Shown in pieces: positions 1-6,410 of a stretch of DNA of 9,540 nucleotides. Numbering within the stretch: position 1 is the stretch's first letter; every line of letters begins with the position of its first letter. Location of the stretch: positions 1 to 9,540 of the forward strand of contig URGQ01000048.1 of the NCBI GenBank assembly GCA_900547385.1, in the 5' to 3' direction. The position numbers and the translations under genes were made by a program. Origin of the DNA: an uncultured Oscillospiraceae bacterium. Lineage in GTDB: Bacteria; Bacillota; Clostridia; Oscillospirales; Ruminococcaceae. The notes beneath the pieces were generated by a model. It made no database searches and was not told the origin of the DNA. It worked only from the letters and a program-made list of their open reading frames with translations.

Positions 1-63
1 GGCCGCCCTCTCCCGGCGGCCGCGGAACAAAAACCGGCCATCCCGAAAGGAGGAATTCGAACA
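1..63. other. Left edge upstream of the portal gene
   Basis: No gene can be assigned here. The portal reading frame stays open to the window edge, so a longer portal or an upstream gene overlapping it (a terminase large subunit would be usual) cannot be excluded. A 7-bp inverted repeat, GGCCGCC at 1-7 and GGCGGCC at 15-21, lies at the very edge. It could be an ordinary hairpin or the end of a further palindromic repeat. The portal ribosome site AAAGGAGG lies at 46-53. Confidence 0.4.
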
Positions 64-1221
64 TTGGGTATTTTCGATCCCAAAAACAAAAAAACGACCC
101 GGGCCGCGGTTCAAACAGCGCCCCAGCCGCGGCCGGAGCACTGGCAGCCCCAGCGCTTTTTACCGGCGGAGGCCCCGCTGTACCGGGCCCTGCGGCAGAG
201 CATCCCCATCATCGATGCCGCCCTGCAAAAAATCGTCCGGCTGACGGTGGATTTTACCCTCACCGCCGCCGAACCGGAGGCCCAGCCGCTGCTCTCCCGC
301 TTTGCGGCGGAAGTGCCGGTAGGGGCCAGCGGCAGGGGACTGGCGGCCTTTGCCGGCCAGTATCTCGATAGCCTGCTGTGCTACGGCAGCGCCGTCGGCG
401 AGGTGGTGCTGGACCACGACCGGGAAAAGCTCCTGGGGCTGTACCTGCCGCCGCTTTCCCACCTCAGTTTTCAGCAGGGCAGCAGCCCGCTGGAGGCGGT
501 CATCTGCGTCGGTGAGGGTCGGGACCGCCGTCCCCTGCCCTGCCCCGAGCTCATCCTGTTCACCGCGCTGCACCCGGCCCCGGGCGAGATCACCGGCCAA
601 TCGCTGCTTTCCGGCCTGCCGGCCATCTCCCGGGTGCTGCTGCAAATTTATTCCGCCATCGGCAAGAACTTTGAGCGGATGGGCAACCTGCGGTACGCCG
701 TTACCTACCGTCCCACCCCCGGCGATGGCACCGATGCCGCCGCTGTGGCAAATGAGATCAGCCGGGAATGGAGCACCGCCATGCAGGCCGCCGCCGAAGG
801 CGAGATCCGGGACTTTGTGGCGGTGGGCGATGTGGATATCCGGGTCATCGGGGCCGATAACCAGTTTATCGCCACCGAGGTCCCCGTCCGCCAGCTGCTG
901 GAGCAGATCGTGGCCAAGCTGGGGCTGCCGCCCTTCCTGCTGGGCCTGAGCTGGAGCAGCACCGAGCGGATGAGCAGCCAGCAGAGCGATCTGCTCACCG
1001 GCGAGCTGGAATCCTACCGGCGGCTGCTTACCCCCGTCCTTGCCAAAATAGCCGGGCTGTACCTGCGCAGTCAGGGCTTTGCCCCGGAGGTCGCGGTGGA
1101 ATGGGCGCCCATCAGCCTGCAGGATGAAACCGAGGAGGCCACCGCCCGCCTGACCCGCGCCAAGGCCGAGGAACTGGAACGCAAGCTGGCCCATGAGGCC
1201 AAACAGGAGGGAACGGCATGA
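64..1221 (+). CDS. Phage portal protein
   Basis: This protein is expected to form the dodecameric portal ring at one capsid vertex, through which the terminase pumps DNA and to which the neck or tail attaches. The 385-aa length is at the short end for portals. The N-terminal half has a helical segment around residues 47-64 (IPIIDAALQKIV), followed by an alpha/beta region. The C-terminal half has the portal-like stretch LGLPPFLLGL and a helical ERMSSQQSDLL region that resembles clip and stem segments. The last ~35 residues are charged and helical. The start is a TTG at 64, chosen because AAAGGAGG (46-53) sits 10 nt upstream and no ATG is available near it. The stop overlaps the ATG of a 46-codon ORF. 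The identity rests on sequence character plus position two genes before the capsid gene; the exact portal family was not established. Confidence 0.8.
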   Translation: MGIFDPKNKKTTRAAVQTAPQPRPEHWQPQRFLPAEAPLYRALRQSIPIIDAALQKIVRLTVDFTLTAAEPEAQPLLSRFAAEVPVGASGRGLAAFAGQYLDSLLCYGSAVGEVVLDHDREKLLGLYLPPLSHLSFQQGSSPLEAVICVGEGRDRRPLPCPELILFTALHPAPGEITGQSLLSGLPAISRVLLQIYSAIGKNFERMGNLRYAVTYRPTPGDGTDAAAVANEISREWSTAMQAAAEGEIRDFVAVGDVDIRVIGADNQFIATEVPVRQLLEQIVAKLGLPPFLLGLSWSSTERMSSQQSDLLTGELESYRRLLTPVLAKIAGLYLRSQGFAPEVAVEWAPISLQDETEEATARLTRAKAEELERKLAHEAKQEGTA

Positions 1222-1358
1222 GTAAAACCAACATCCCAGCCGGGGGCCGGCCCGTGGCCAAACCCAAAGCCGCCGGAACGGCCTTTGGTTTGCGGGACGG
1301 AGCCGAAGAACCAAGACAGAAGCCGGCCGCATGGGCCGGCAAGGAGGGAAAAGTATGA
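1218..1358 (+). CDS. Small bridging ORF, 46 aa, function unknown
   Basis: This small ORF starts on ATGA overlapping the portal stop and ends on ATGA overlapping the protease start. AGGAGG (1205-1210) lies 7 nt before its ATG. The predicted peptide is basic, rich in Ala, Gly, Lys and Pro, and probably disordered (it begins MSKTNIPAGGRPVAKPK and ends AGKEGKV). No family is recognised. The same stretch of DNA carries two inverted repeats (1259-1292 and 1322-1340), so it may be a structured spacer that is merely translated through. In favour of a real gene are the ribosome site and the exact start/stop overlap at both ends. Against it are its length and low-complexity composition. Confidence 0.45.
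   Translation: MSKTNIPAGGRPVAKPKAAGTAFGLRDGAEEPRQKPAAWAGKEGKV
1259..1292. repeat. Imperfect hairpin inside the portal-protease gap
   Basis: The left arm (1259 onward, CAAACCCAAAG) and the right arm (ending CTTTGGTTTG at 1292) are complementary apart from one bulge and one offset. The loop is centred on CCGGAA. It may be an mRNA stability or processing structure within the operon. Confidence 0.4.
1322..1340 (+). promoter_or_regulatory. Hairpin abutting the protease ribosome site
   Basis: GCCGGCC (1322-1328) and GGCCGGC (1334-1340) form a perfect 7-bp stem with a 5-nt loop. The stem ends directly before the ribosome site AAGGAGGG (1341-1348) of the protease gene. It could keep the ribosome site unfolded, tune coupling to the upstream ORF, or be incidental in GC-rich DNA. 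Confidence 0.4.
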
Positions 1359-2320
1359 ACCAAGCCAATATCACAGCCGAAGGCTGCCCTGTAACCGAAG
1401 CGGAGCTGGAGGCCATTGCCCGGTACAGCCGCCGCAAACTGACCGCCGAGGAGGTCTACACCTTCCCGTTGGTGCTGTGCGATAACGACCTGGACCGGGA
1501 CCACGAATGCTTTACCGACGCGGCGCTGGAAAAGCTGGCGGTGCTGTTCCGCGGAAAGACCGGCATTTTTGACCACGACCCCCGCGGGGAAAAACAGACC
1601 GCCCGCATTTACCGCTGCGCGGTGGAGGAGGAACCCGGCCGCCTGAACCACCGGGGCGAGCCCTACAAGGCCCTGAGGGCCTGGGCCTACATGGTGCGCA
1701 CCGCCGCCAATGCCGACCTCATTCTGGAGATCGACGGCGGCATCAAGAAGGAGGTGAGCGTGGGCTGCTCCATCGGCAGAAGGGTCTGTTCCATCTGCGG
1801 GGCGGACCGACAGGAGGCGACCTGCGGCCACCAGCCCGGCAAAAAGTACGGCGGCCGGCTGTGCTACACCCTGCTGGAGGACCCCACCGACGCCTATGAA
1901 TGGAGCTTTGTGGCGGTGCCGGCCCAACCGGCCGCCGGGGTGACCAAAAGCCACGCCGCCCGCAAAGCCCTGCATCTGACCCCGGAGCGGGCCATAGCCG
2001 AAATGGAGCGGGGCGAGCTGCACCTGGATGCCGCCGCGGCCTATGGGCTGAGAAAGCACATCGCCGCGCTGGAGGAAAAGAGCGAGGAGGCCGGCCGCTA
2101 CCGGCAGAGCCTGTGTGAGACCATCCGCAGGCGGACCATGCTGGCCCAGCCGCAGATGCCCCCCGCCCTGCTGGAAAAGAGCATGGCCCCGCTGACCGTC
2201 ACCGAGCTGGAGGAGCTGGCCGCCCTGATGAAGCAGCAGGCCGAAAAGCGCTTTGCGCCGATGGTGCAGACCGCCCCGGCCCTGGAGAACGAAACCGATA
2301 ACCGTGCATTTTGCATCTGA
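1355..2320 (+). CDS. Putative prohead maturation protease, with possible C-terminal scaffold
   Basis: This 321-aa protein probably cleaves capsid precursors during head maturation. The ATG at 1355 is preferred over the in-frame ATG at 1331 because AAGGAGGG (1341-1348) sits 6 nt upstream of it and it overlaps the previous stop as ATGA. An S78-like pattern is visible: a His in IFDHD (H74), Ser in KKEVSVGCS (S135/S139), then YEWSFVAVPAQ (181-191), which matches the family's 'SLVDVPAN'-type strand. Between them lies a Cys/His cluster, C145-x2-C148 followed by C157-x-H159 and C170, resembling a zinc ribbon. Residues from about 200 to 310 are helical and charged and may act as a scaffold, as in other protease-scaffold fusions. 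Its location between portal and capsid fits this role. Catalytic residues are inferred by pattern only. Confidence 0.65.
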   Translation: MNQANITAEGCPVTEAELEAIARYSRRKLTAEEVYTFPLVLCDNDLDRDHECFTDAALEKLAVLFRGKTGIFDHDPRGEKQTARIYRCAVEEEPGRLNHRGEPYKALRAWAYMVRTAANADLILEIDGGIKKEVSVGCSIGRRVCSICGADRQEATCGHQPGKKYGGRLCYTLLEDPTDAYEWSFVAVPAQPAAGVTKSHAARKALHLTPERAIAEMERGELHLDAAAAYGLRKHIAALEEKSEEAGRYRQSLCETIRRRTMLAQPQMPPALLEKSMAPLTVTELEELAALMKQQAEKRFAPMVQTAPALENETDNRAFCI

Positions 2321-2342
2321 TGAGAAAGAGGAGAGAAAACAC

Positions 2343-3356
2343 ATGAATAATAACTACAAAGAGCTGAACATCCAGAAATCCCTGTACCGCGGCTGCGGCG
2401 AGAGCTTTGCCGAGCGGCTGGAAAAGATGGACCCCACCGAGAATTACCGCGGCACCGAGCTGGGCCATCTGGATGCCTTCCAGCGCCAGCTCAAGCGCTT
2501 TGATATCCAGGTGGGCGGCAGCCACTCCAGCGCGCTGGAGAAGTTCTTCCAGAACGGACAGAGCGCCGTGCTGTTCCCCGAATACCTGATGAGAGCCATC
2601 CGCCAGGGCATGGAGGAAAATGATCCGCTTTCCTCCATCGTGGCCGCCCGCACCCTCATTTCCGCCACCGATTACCGGGGTCTTACCACCAACGACGACC
2701 TGGAGGCCGATGTGACCAATGAGGCCGCCGCCCTTTCCACCACCACCATCAGCCTGAAGGACAAGACCACCGCCCTGAAAAAGCGCGGCCGCATGCTGCG
2801 TGCCTCCTACGAGGCGATCAAGTTCCAGCGGCTGGATCTTTTCACCCTGGCGCTGCGCCGCATCGGCGCTGAGATCGCCCGCTGCCAGATGAAGGACGCC
2901 GTGGATGTGCTGGTGAACGGCGACGGCTCCACCGGCAGCGCGCCCCAGAAGCTGACCACCGCGGCCACTACCCTGGCTTACAGCGATCTGCTTACCCTGT
3001 GGAGCAAGTTTACCGCCTACCAGATGAACACCCTGCTGGTGAACGCCAAGACCGCCGCCGCCATCCTGGGGCTTTCCGCCTTCAGCGATCCCACCACCGG
3101 CCTGCACTTCCAGAATACCGGCAAGCTGGGCACCCCGCTGGGCGCCGAGATGATCCTCTGCGACGCGGTGGCCGATGGGACCATCATCGCGCTGGACCGC
3201 CGCTACGCCCTGGAAATGGTGGTGGGCGACGCCGTGACCGTGGACGCCGACCGTCTGATCGACTGCCAGCTGGAGCGTGCCGCCGTTTCCTCCACCGCGG
3301 GCTTCTCGATGATCTTCCCTGACGCGGTGAAGGTGATGGCCCTGAAGACCGCCTAA
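2343..3356 (+). CDS. Major capsid protein, HK97-fold type
   Basis: This 337-aa protein is predicted to form the icosahedral shell. The ATG at 2343 is chosen because AGAGGAG (2327-2333) lies 9 nt upstream; the same frame extends further left but without a suitable start. The first ~75 residues are charged and helical and may be a delta-like or N-arm region. The characteristic start of the shell domain follows (LFPEYLMRAI, residues 77-86), then an E-loop-like stretch, a helix around 165-190 ending in VLVNGDGS, and a C-terminal strand-rich region ending near SMIFPDAVKVMAL. Codon use is strongly biased to C-ending codons, as expected for a highly expressed protein. The identity rests on these features plus placement after the portal and protease. 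Confidence 0.8.
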   Translation: MNNNYKELNIQKSLYRGCGESFAERLEKMDPTENYRGTELGHLDAFQRQLKRFDIQVGGSHSSALEKFFQNGQSAVLFPEYLMRAIRQGMEENDPLSSIVAARTLISATDYRGLTTNDDLEADVTNEAAALSTTTISLKDKTTALKKRGRMLRASYEAIKFQRLDLFTLALRRIGAEIARCQMKDAVDVLVNGDGSTGSAPQKLTTAATTLAYSDLLTLWSKFTAYQMNTLLVNAKTAAAILGLSAFSDPTTGLHFQNTGKLGTPLGAEMILCDAVADGTIIALDRRYALEMVVGDAVTVDADRLIDCQLERAAVSSTAGFSMIFPDAVKVMALKTA

Positions 3357-3391
3357 CGCGGATAAACCGACAGAATGAAGGAGGCAGCAAC

Positions 3392-3745
3392 ATGGATATC
3401 GAACTGATCCTGCAAAAATTCGCGGTTTTCTCCGGGCTGACCGGGGAAGAACTGCAAGCCTGCCTGCCCTACTGCCGGGACGCCATGGAGCAGCTGACCG
3501 CCAAACGGCGGTCGGCCCTCCCCGCGGCGGAGCCCCTGGGCAGTGCCGCGGCAGCGCTGGCCTACTACCGCTGGTGCCTGGCGCAGATGAGCGGGAGCAG
3601 CCTGCCCCATGTGGGGGCGGCGGCCCTGGTGAACAAGGACACCCTGGCGGCGGCCAAGGCGCTGTGTGAGGAATATCTGGCGGCGGCCGCCGGGGAGCTG
3701 GGCGGCGGAAAATTCTACTTTGGGCAGGTGACAACATGCAAGTAA
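3392..3745 (+). CDS. Probable head-tail connector protein
   Basis: This 117-aa, mostly helical protein is encoded directly after the capsid gene, where phages usually encode the adaptor that binds the portal ring (gp6/gp15-like). AAGGAGG (3378-3384) lies 7 nt before the ATG. It begins MDIELILQKFAVFSGLTGEELQ and has Ala-rich helices through the middle (AAAALAYYRWCLAQM). A short strand (GKFYFGQV) near the C-terminus fits a small all-helical connector with an end strand. Its last 10 nt overlap the next gene. The assignment is mainly positional; no signature motif was recognised. Confidence 0.5.
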   Translation: MDIELILQKFAVFSGLTGEELQACLPYCRDAMEQLTAKRRSALPAAEPLGSAAAALAYYRWCLAQMSGSSLPHVGAAALVNKDTLAAAKALCEEYLAAAAGELGGGKFYFGQVTTCK

Positions 3746-4164
3746 CCAGTCTTTTTGACCTGCGGCAGCAGCTGGCGGTGTACCTTTTGCCGCTGCTGGG
3801 CGAATGTGAAATTCTATACAGCATGCCGACGGTGAGAAGGCCGCTGGCCGCCGGGGTGACCACCCTGGTGCTGAACGACCACAGTGTGAAGCGCAGCGAG
3901 GACACCCTGCCCGGCAGCACTCCGCTGCTGCTGGAGGTGGGCCTGCGGCTGACCGCCCTGCACCGGGACAGCATGGAAGCGGTGGAGACCCTGACCGATG
4001 CCGTTACGGCACTGACGCTGCGGGGGGATTTCCCCTGCGGGGTGACCGGGCTGGAATGGGCCGAGACCGGCTTTGACCGGGGGTGCGGAGCCTTTGCCCG
4101 CCGGGGGCTTTTGAAGGTCTGCTGCGAGCTGGCCGAGGCCCCCGAAGAGGAGGATGAGGCATGA
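3736..4164 (+). CDS. Probable tail-terminator or neck protein
   Basis: This 142-aa protein is encoded after the connector. The start overlaps the preceding gene by 10 nt and has only a weak ribosome site (AGGTG, 3726-3730), so it is probably translationally coupled. Its outline matches small alpha/beta terminator proteins: an N-terminal helix (FDLRQQLAVYLLPLL), a central strand region (RRPLAAGVTTLVLND), a helix around MEAVETLTDAVTAL, and a closing strand pair (CGAFARRGLLKVCCEL). The C-terminus is acidic (EAPEEEDEA). Such proteins cap the tail tube and join it to the head. An alternative is a minor capsid or tail-completion protein. Its function is inferred from order and fold outline only. 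Confidence 0.45.
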   Translation: MQVTSLFDLRQQLAVYLLPLLGECEILYSMPTVRRPLAAGVTTLVLNDHSVKRSEDTLPGSTPLLLEVGLRLTALHRDSMEAVETLTDAVTALTLRGDFPCGVTGLEWAETGFDRGCGAFARRGLLKVCCELAEAPEEEDEA

Positions 4165-4547
4165 ACCAGATTATCCACTCCCTTGGGGGAATCACCATTG
4201 AGGCGGGGGGTACGGTGCTGGCCCACGCCGCCGGGTATGAGGTCAAATCCAGCCGGGCAGTGACGGCGGTGCGGCCCTACGGCAGCACCGAGCCGCTAAC
4301 CTTTCTGCCCGGCACAGTGACGCATATTTTGCAGCTGGAGCAGATAAAATGGGAAAATCCCGCGGATTTTTATACAATGAGTAATTTTACCGTGAAAATT
4401 ACAAGAAACGGGCAGACGGTGCAATACACCGGCTGCGAATGGACCGCCATAGAGGAGGAGACCCGCCGGCCGCTGATCTGGCAGCGGGCCACGCTGGCGG
4501 CCAAGGCCCGAACGGAGGTGACCGGGGATGAAGCGACTGCTGAGTAA
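4161..4547 (+). CDS. Probable tail-tube-like protein
   Basis: This 128-aa, strand-rich protein starts with an ATGA overlap on the previous stop, with AGAGGAGG (4147-4153) upstream. Residues 8-50 form alternating strands (GGITIEAGG, YEVKSS, VTAVRPYG). A second half (NFTVKITRNGQTVQYTGCEW, then QRATLAAKA) resembles the second beta-sheet of contractile-phage tube proteins such as the PBSX XkdM type, which are about 140-150 aa. This would be the repeating inner-tube subunit, but no sheath gene precedes it. Its last 20 nt overlap a 50-codon ORF starting at 4528, and the cloverleaf repeat A begins 4 nt after its stop. A head-closure or other beta-barrel protein is the alternative. Confidence 0.45.
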   Translation: MNQIIHSLGGITIEAGGTVLAHAAGYEVKSSRAVTAVRPYGSTEPLTFLPGTVTHILQLEQIKWENPADFYTMSNFTVKITRNGQTVQYTGCEWTAIEEETRRPLIWQRATLAAKARTEVTGDEATAE

Positions 4548-4680
4548 GGGCCCGGCGGCGCCGCAGGGCGCTGAAAGCGCCCGACCGCCGTATGGCGGCG
4601 GCAGCCGGAGGCTGCCGCGGCGCCGCCGGGGGCCGGGCTCCGCGCACATGGGACAGGCAGGAGAAGGAGGTGGGGCATGA
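4528..4680 (+). CDS. Small bridging ORF, 50 aa, passing through repeat A
   Basis: A strong ribosome site, GGAGGTGA (4514-4521), sits 6 nt before this ATG, which lies inside the tube-like gene in another frame. The predicted peptide begins MKRLLSKG, runs through the whole of repeat A as Pro/Gly/Arg-rich sequence, and ends with a TGA overlapping the next ATG as ATGA. No family is recognised. Either this is a small gene into which the palindromic repeat inserted in frame, or the start is the remnant of a lost gene. In phages of this type, tail chaperone and tape-measure genes would be expected here. The frame is GC-rich, so the lack of stops is weak evidence for coding. Confidence 0.3.
   Translation: MKRLLSKGPAAPQGAESARPPYGGGSRRLPRRRRGPGSAHMGQAGEGGGA
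4551..4630. repeat. Cloverleaf palindromic repeat, copy A
   Basis: A perfect 14-bp outer stem (4551-4564 with 4617-4630) encloses three hairpins. Arm 1 is GGGCGCT-GAA-AGCGCCC (4566-4582), arm 2 is CCGCC-GTAT-GGCGG (4585-4598), and arm 3 is GGCAGCC-GGA-GGCTGCC (4600-4616). Only four bases between arms are unpaired. It lies inside the operon between the tube-like gene and the 73-aa gene, and ends 33 nt before that gene's ribosome site. As RNA it could protect or attenuate the transcript; as DNA it belongs to the same repeat family as copies B-D. Confidence 0.85.
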
Positions 4681-4898
4681 TGACCCAGGAAGCAAAGCCC
4701 GTGACCGCAGCCATCCGGGAGCCGGAGGCAGCGGCCAGCCTGCGCCGGGAGGGAAACACCCGGCTGGAGGAAAAGGCCGTCATCCGGGAGATCCCCCTGC
4801 AGGATACCGCCACACTGGAGACTGAGCTGAGCGCCCTGCAGCGCCGCCAGCTGCGGCTGGCCCCGGAGATGGACCGCTGCGGCGAGCCGCTGTACTGA
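4677..4898 (+). CDS. Hypothetical 73-aa helical protein
   Basis: AAGGAGGT (4664-4671) sits before two adjacent ATG codons at 4677 and 4680, and either could be used. The first overlaps the stop of the preceding small ORF as ATGA. The protein is highly charged and almost entirely helical, with an acidic/basic stretch (REPEAAASLRREGNTRLEEKAVIREI) and a likely short coiled coil around TLETELSALQRRQLRL. It has no signal peptide or membrane segment. No family is recognised. Its place between the tube-like gene and the baseplate genes is where a tail chaperone or tape-measure protein would normally lie, but it is far too short for a tape measure. It could be a tail assembly factor, a minor structural protein, or a remnant. 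Confidence 0.6.
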   Translation: MMTQEAKPVTAAIREPEAAASLRREGNTRLEEKAVIREIPLQDTATLETELSALQRRQLRLAPEMDRCGEPLY

Positions 4899-4914
4899 GA
4901 GGAGGAGACCTTCC

Positions 4915-5295
4915 ATGACGACAATGAGCTTTAAGACTTTCACCTTTCCGCACAACCCGGAGAAGATAACGGTGACCACCGAGACCCGCATTGCCACCGC
5001 CCACTGCCCGGAATACGGGCCTATCCACCAGAACCTGGGGCTGGCCCGGCGGATCATCCGGGTAGAGGGAGTATTTTACGGGGCCAACGCCAAAACCCAA
5101 TACACCGCCCTAGAGGCCCTAATGTGGCAAGCCACTGCCGGCAATCTGCGCATCCCCGGGATGGGGGTGGTGGTGGCCTTCCCCACTGCCCTGAGCTATA
5201 CCGGGGAGGGAGATGGCACGGTGCTGCGGTACACCGCGGAGTTCACCGAGCTGATCGCTTCCACCGACCGGGAGGGAACACGCTATGCGGACTGA
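4915..5295 (+). CDS. Small baseplate protein, DNA-circularisation N-terminal-like
   Basis: This 126-aa protein has a ribosome site AGGAGG (4900-4905) 9 nt upstream. Its core (TFPHNPEKITV, then YGPIHQNLGLARRIIRVEGVFYG, then a Q-x3-LEAL helix and a closing strand YTAEFTEL) resembles the N-terminal domain of Mu gp43/DNA-circularisation proteins. These sit at the tail tip next to the hub and are usually over 400 aa. Here the N-terminal domain appears alone. In Mu-like phages this gene directly precedes the hub gene, as it does here. The 3' end overlaps a 54-codon ORF by 11 nt. A LysM-less relative of the PBSX XkdP baseplate protein is the alternative reading. Confidence 0.55.
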   Translation: MTTMSFKTFTFPHNPEKITVTTETRIATAHCPEYGPIHQNLGLARRIIRVEGVFYGANAKTQYTALEALMWQATAGNLRIPGMGVVVAFPTALSYTGEGDGTVLRYTAEFTELIASTDREGTRYAD

Positions 5296-5449
5296 ACGGA
5301 AGAAGCAAATCGGGCCGAGTGAACTGCCGGGGCCGATAGCAGCCCGAAAGGACGCGCTGAAACCGGGCGGTATTCCATACGCCGGGATGGCCGGGGCCAA
5401 AAACGGCCGGGAAGGAGGAGCGACATGTCGATTGAGCTGCTGGGACTGA
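5285..5449 (+). CDS. Small bridging ORF, 54 aa, function unknown
   Basis: This ORF starts 11 nt inside the preceding gene, with GGAGGG (5271-5276) 8 nt upstream, and ends 25 nt inside the hub gene. The peptide is basic at the N-terminus (MRTERKKQIGPSELPGP) and Gly/Ala-rich in the middle (PGGIPYAGMAGAKNG). Its tail is simply the hub ribosome site and start region read in another frame. No family is recognised. It may be a small gene, or a device that carries ribosomes across an otherwise untranslated ~130-nt gap. Confidence 0.35.
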   Translation: MRTERKKQIGPSELPGPIAARKDALKPGGIPYAGMAGAKNGREGGATCRLSCWD

Positions 5450-6381
5450 CGCTGGGGAATGAGACCATCTCCCTGAAGGAGCCCAGCTCCATGGTCATCA
5501 CCAGGGCGTGGGATTCCCCGGCGTGGCAGCTGGATATCACCCTGCCGCACGAGGGGCCGCTGGACGACCTGACGAAAATTCAGGTGAAGCACGGCACCGA
5601 CGCACTGTTTGCCGGGCTGTGCGATGAGATCGTACGCTCGGTGGATGGGAACGGGGCATTTGTCAGCATCAGTGCCCGGACGCCGGGGGCGCTGCTGTGC
5701 GATAATGAAGCGCTGCCCAAGACCTACACCGACCTGACGGCGCAAGCTTACTTTAACGCGGAGCTGAAAACGCTGGGGTTTACCGGGCTTTCACTGCCCA
5801 ATACCACCGCCAGCGCGGCGACCTTCCAGCTGGGAAAGGGGCATTCGGTGTGGGAGGCCTTCTGTATCCTGTGCTTCCGGCTGTATGGCCGGGAGCCGCA
5901 CATCACCGCCGGGAACACCGTGGTGGTGAAGACGCTGACCGGCGATGACCCCATTATCATCAGCAACGCGGTGAACGAGACCGGGGTGCTGCGGTACTGC
6001 TCGCTGGAGTACATCACCCGGCGGAGCAGCCCGCTTTCTACCATTGTTTACCGGGATGCGGGCGGGGCCTATTCCCAGCTATACAACAATCCCTTTGGCA
6101 ACGAGCAGCAGGTGCGGCGCAACCGGTATATCATCCCGGCCGGGGAATACACCGGCAACCCGGCGCTGGACGCCTACCGGCGGGTGATGAAAGGCCAGCT
6201 GGGGCTGCACAGCGCCCGGGTAACGGTGCCGGGGCTGCACAACATCGCCCCCGGGCAGGCCATTTATCTGAAATCCGGGACGAGCGGCAACCGGCTGATG
6301 GCGGCCTACCAGGTGAAGATCATCTACACCGAGAGCGGCTGCCTGACCCGGCTGGTGCTGGCCGACCCGGCCTACATGTAA
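5425..6381 (+). CDS. Baseplate hub protein, Mu gp44/gpP-like
   Basis: This 318-aa protein probably forms the trimeric hub at the tail tip, the adaptor between tube and puncturing spike (the T4 gp27, Mu gpP, P2 gpD family). AAGGAGG (5412-5418) sits 6 nt before the ATG. The N-terminal barrel is strand-rich (SMVITRAWDSPAWQLDITLP, then a VKHGTDALFAGLCDEI turn). A helical insertion follows (SVWEAFCILCFRLYGREPHIT), then a second beta region with the typical YGxPH-like and TIVYRDAGG strands. The C-terminal barrel ends in APGQAIYLKSGTSGNRLMAAYQVKIIYTESGCLTRLVL. It is the last gene of the operon; no spike, wedge or fibre gene follows, and repeat B begins 29 nt after its stop. Confidence 0.65.
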   Translation: MSIELLGLTLGNETISLKEPSSMVITRAWDSPAWQLDITLPHEGPLDDLTKIQVKHGTDALFAGLCDEIVRSVDGNGAFVSISARTPGALLCDNEALPKTYTDLTAQAYFNAELKTLGFTGLSLPNTTASAATFQLGKGHSVWEAFCILCFRLYGREPHITAGNTVVVKTLTGDDPIIISNAVNETGVLRYCSLEYITRRSSPLSTIVYRDAGGAYSQLYNNPFGNEQQVRRNRYIIPAGEYTGNPALDAYRRVMKGQLGLHSARVTVPGLHNIAPGQAIYLKSGTSGNRLMAAYQVKIIYTESGCLTRLVLADPAYM

Positions 6382-6410
6382 GGTGGGGGCAAAGGGTAGA
6401 GGGTTTGCGG

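Noticed and set aside
1331..1354. Earlier in-frame ATG for the protease
   Set aside because: It lies inside the hairpin before the ribosome site; AAGGAGGG at 1341-1348 fits the ATG at 1355.
2199..4226. 675-codon minus-strand open frame across capsid and tail genes
   Set aside because: It is antisense to well-supported genes, Pro/Arg/Gly-rich, and explained by GC-rich codon bias.
4551..4630. CRISPR or tRNA gene from the cloverleaf shape
   Set aside because: There are no spacers or regular repeat array, and no tRNA box motifs, CCA-proximal pairing or anticodon loop; arms have triloops only.
4551..4630. Rho-independent terminator at copy A
   Set aside because: No T-run follows any stem, and the operon continues with strong ribosome sites directly after.
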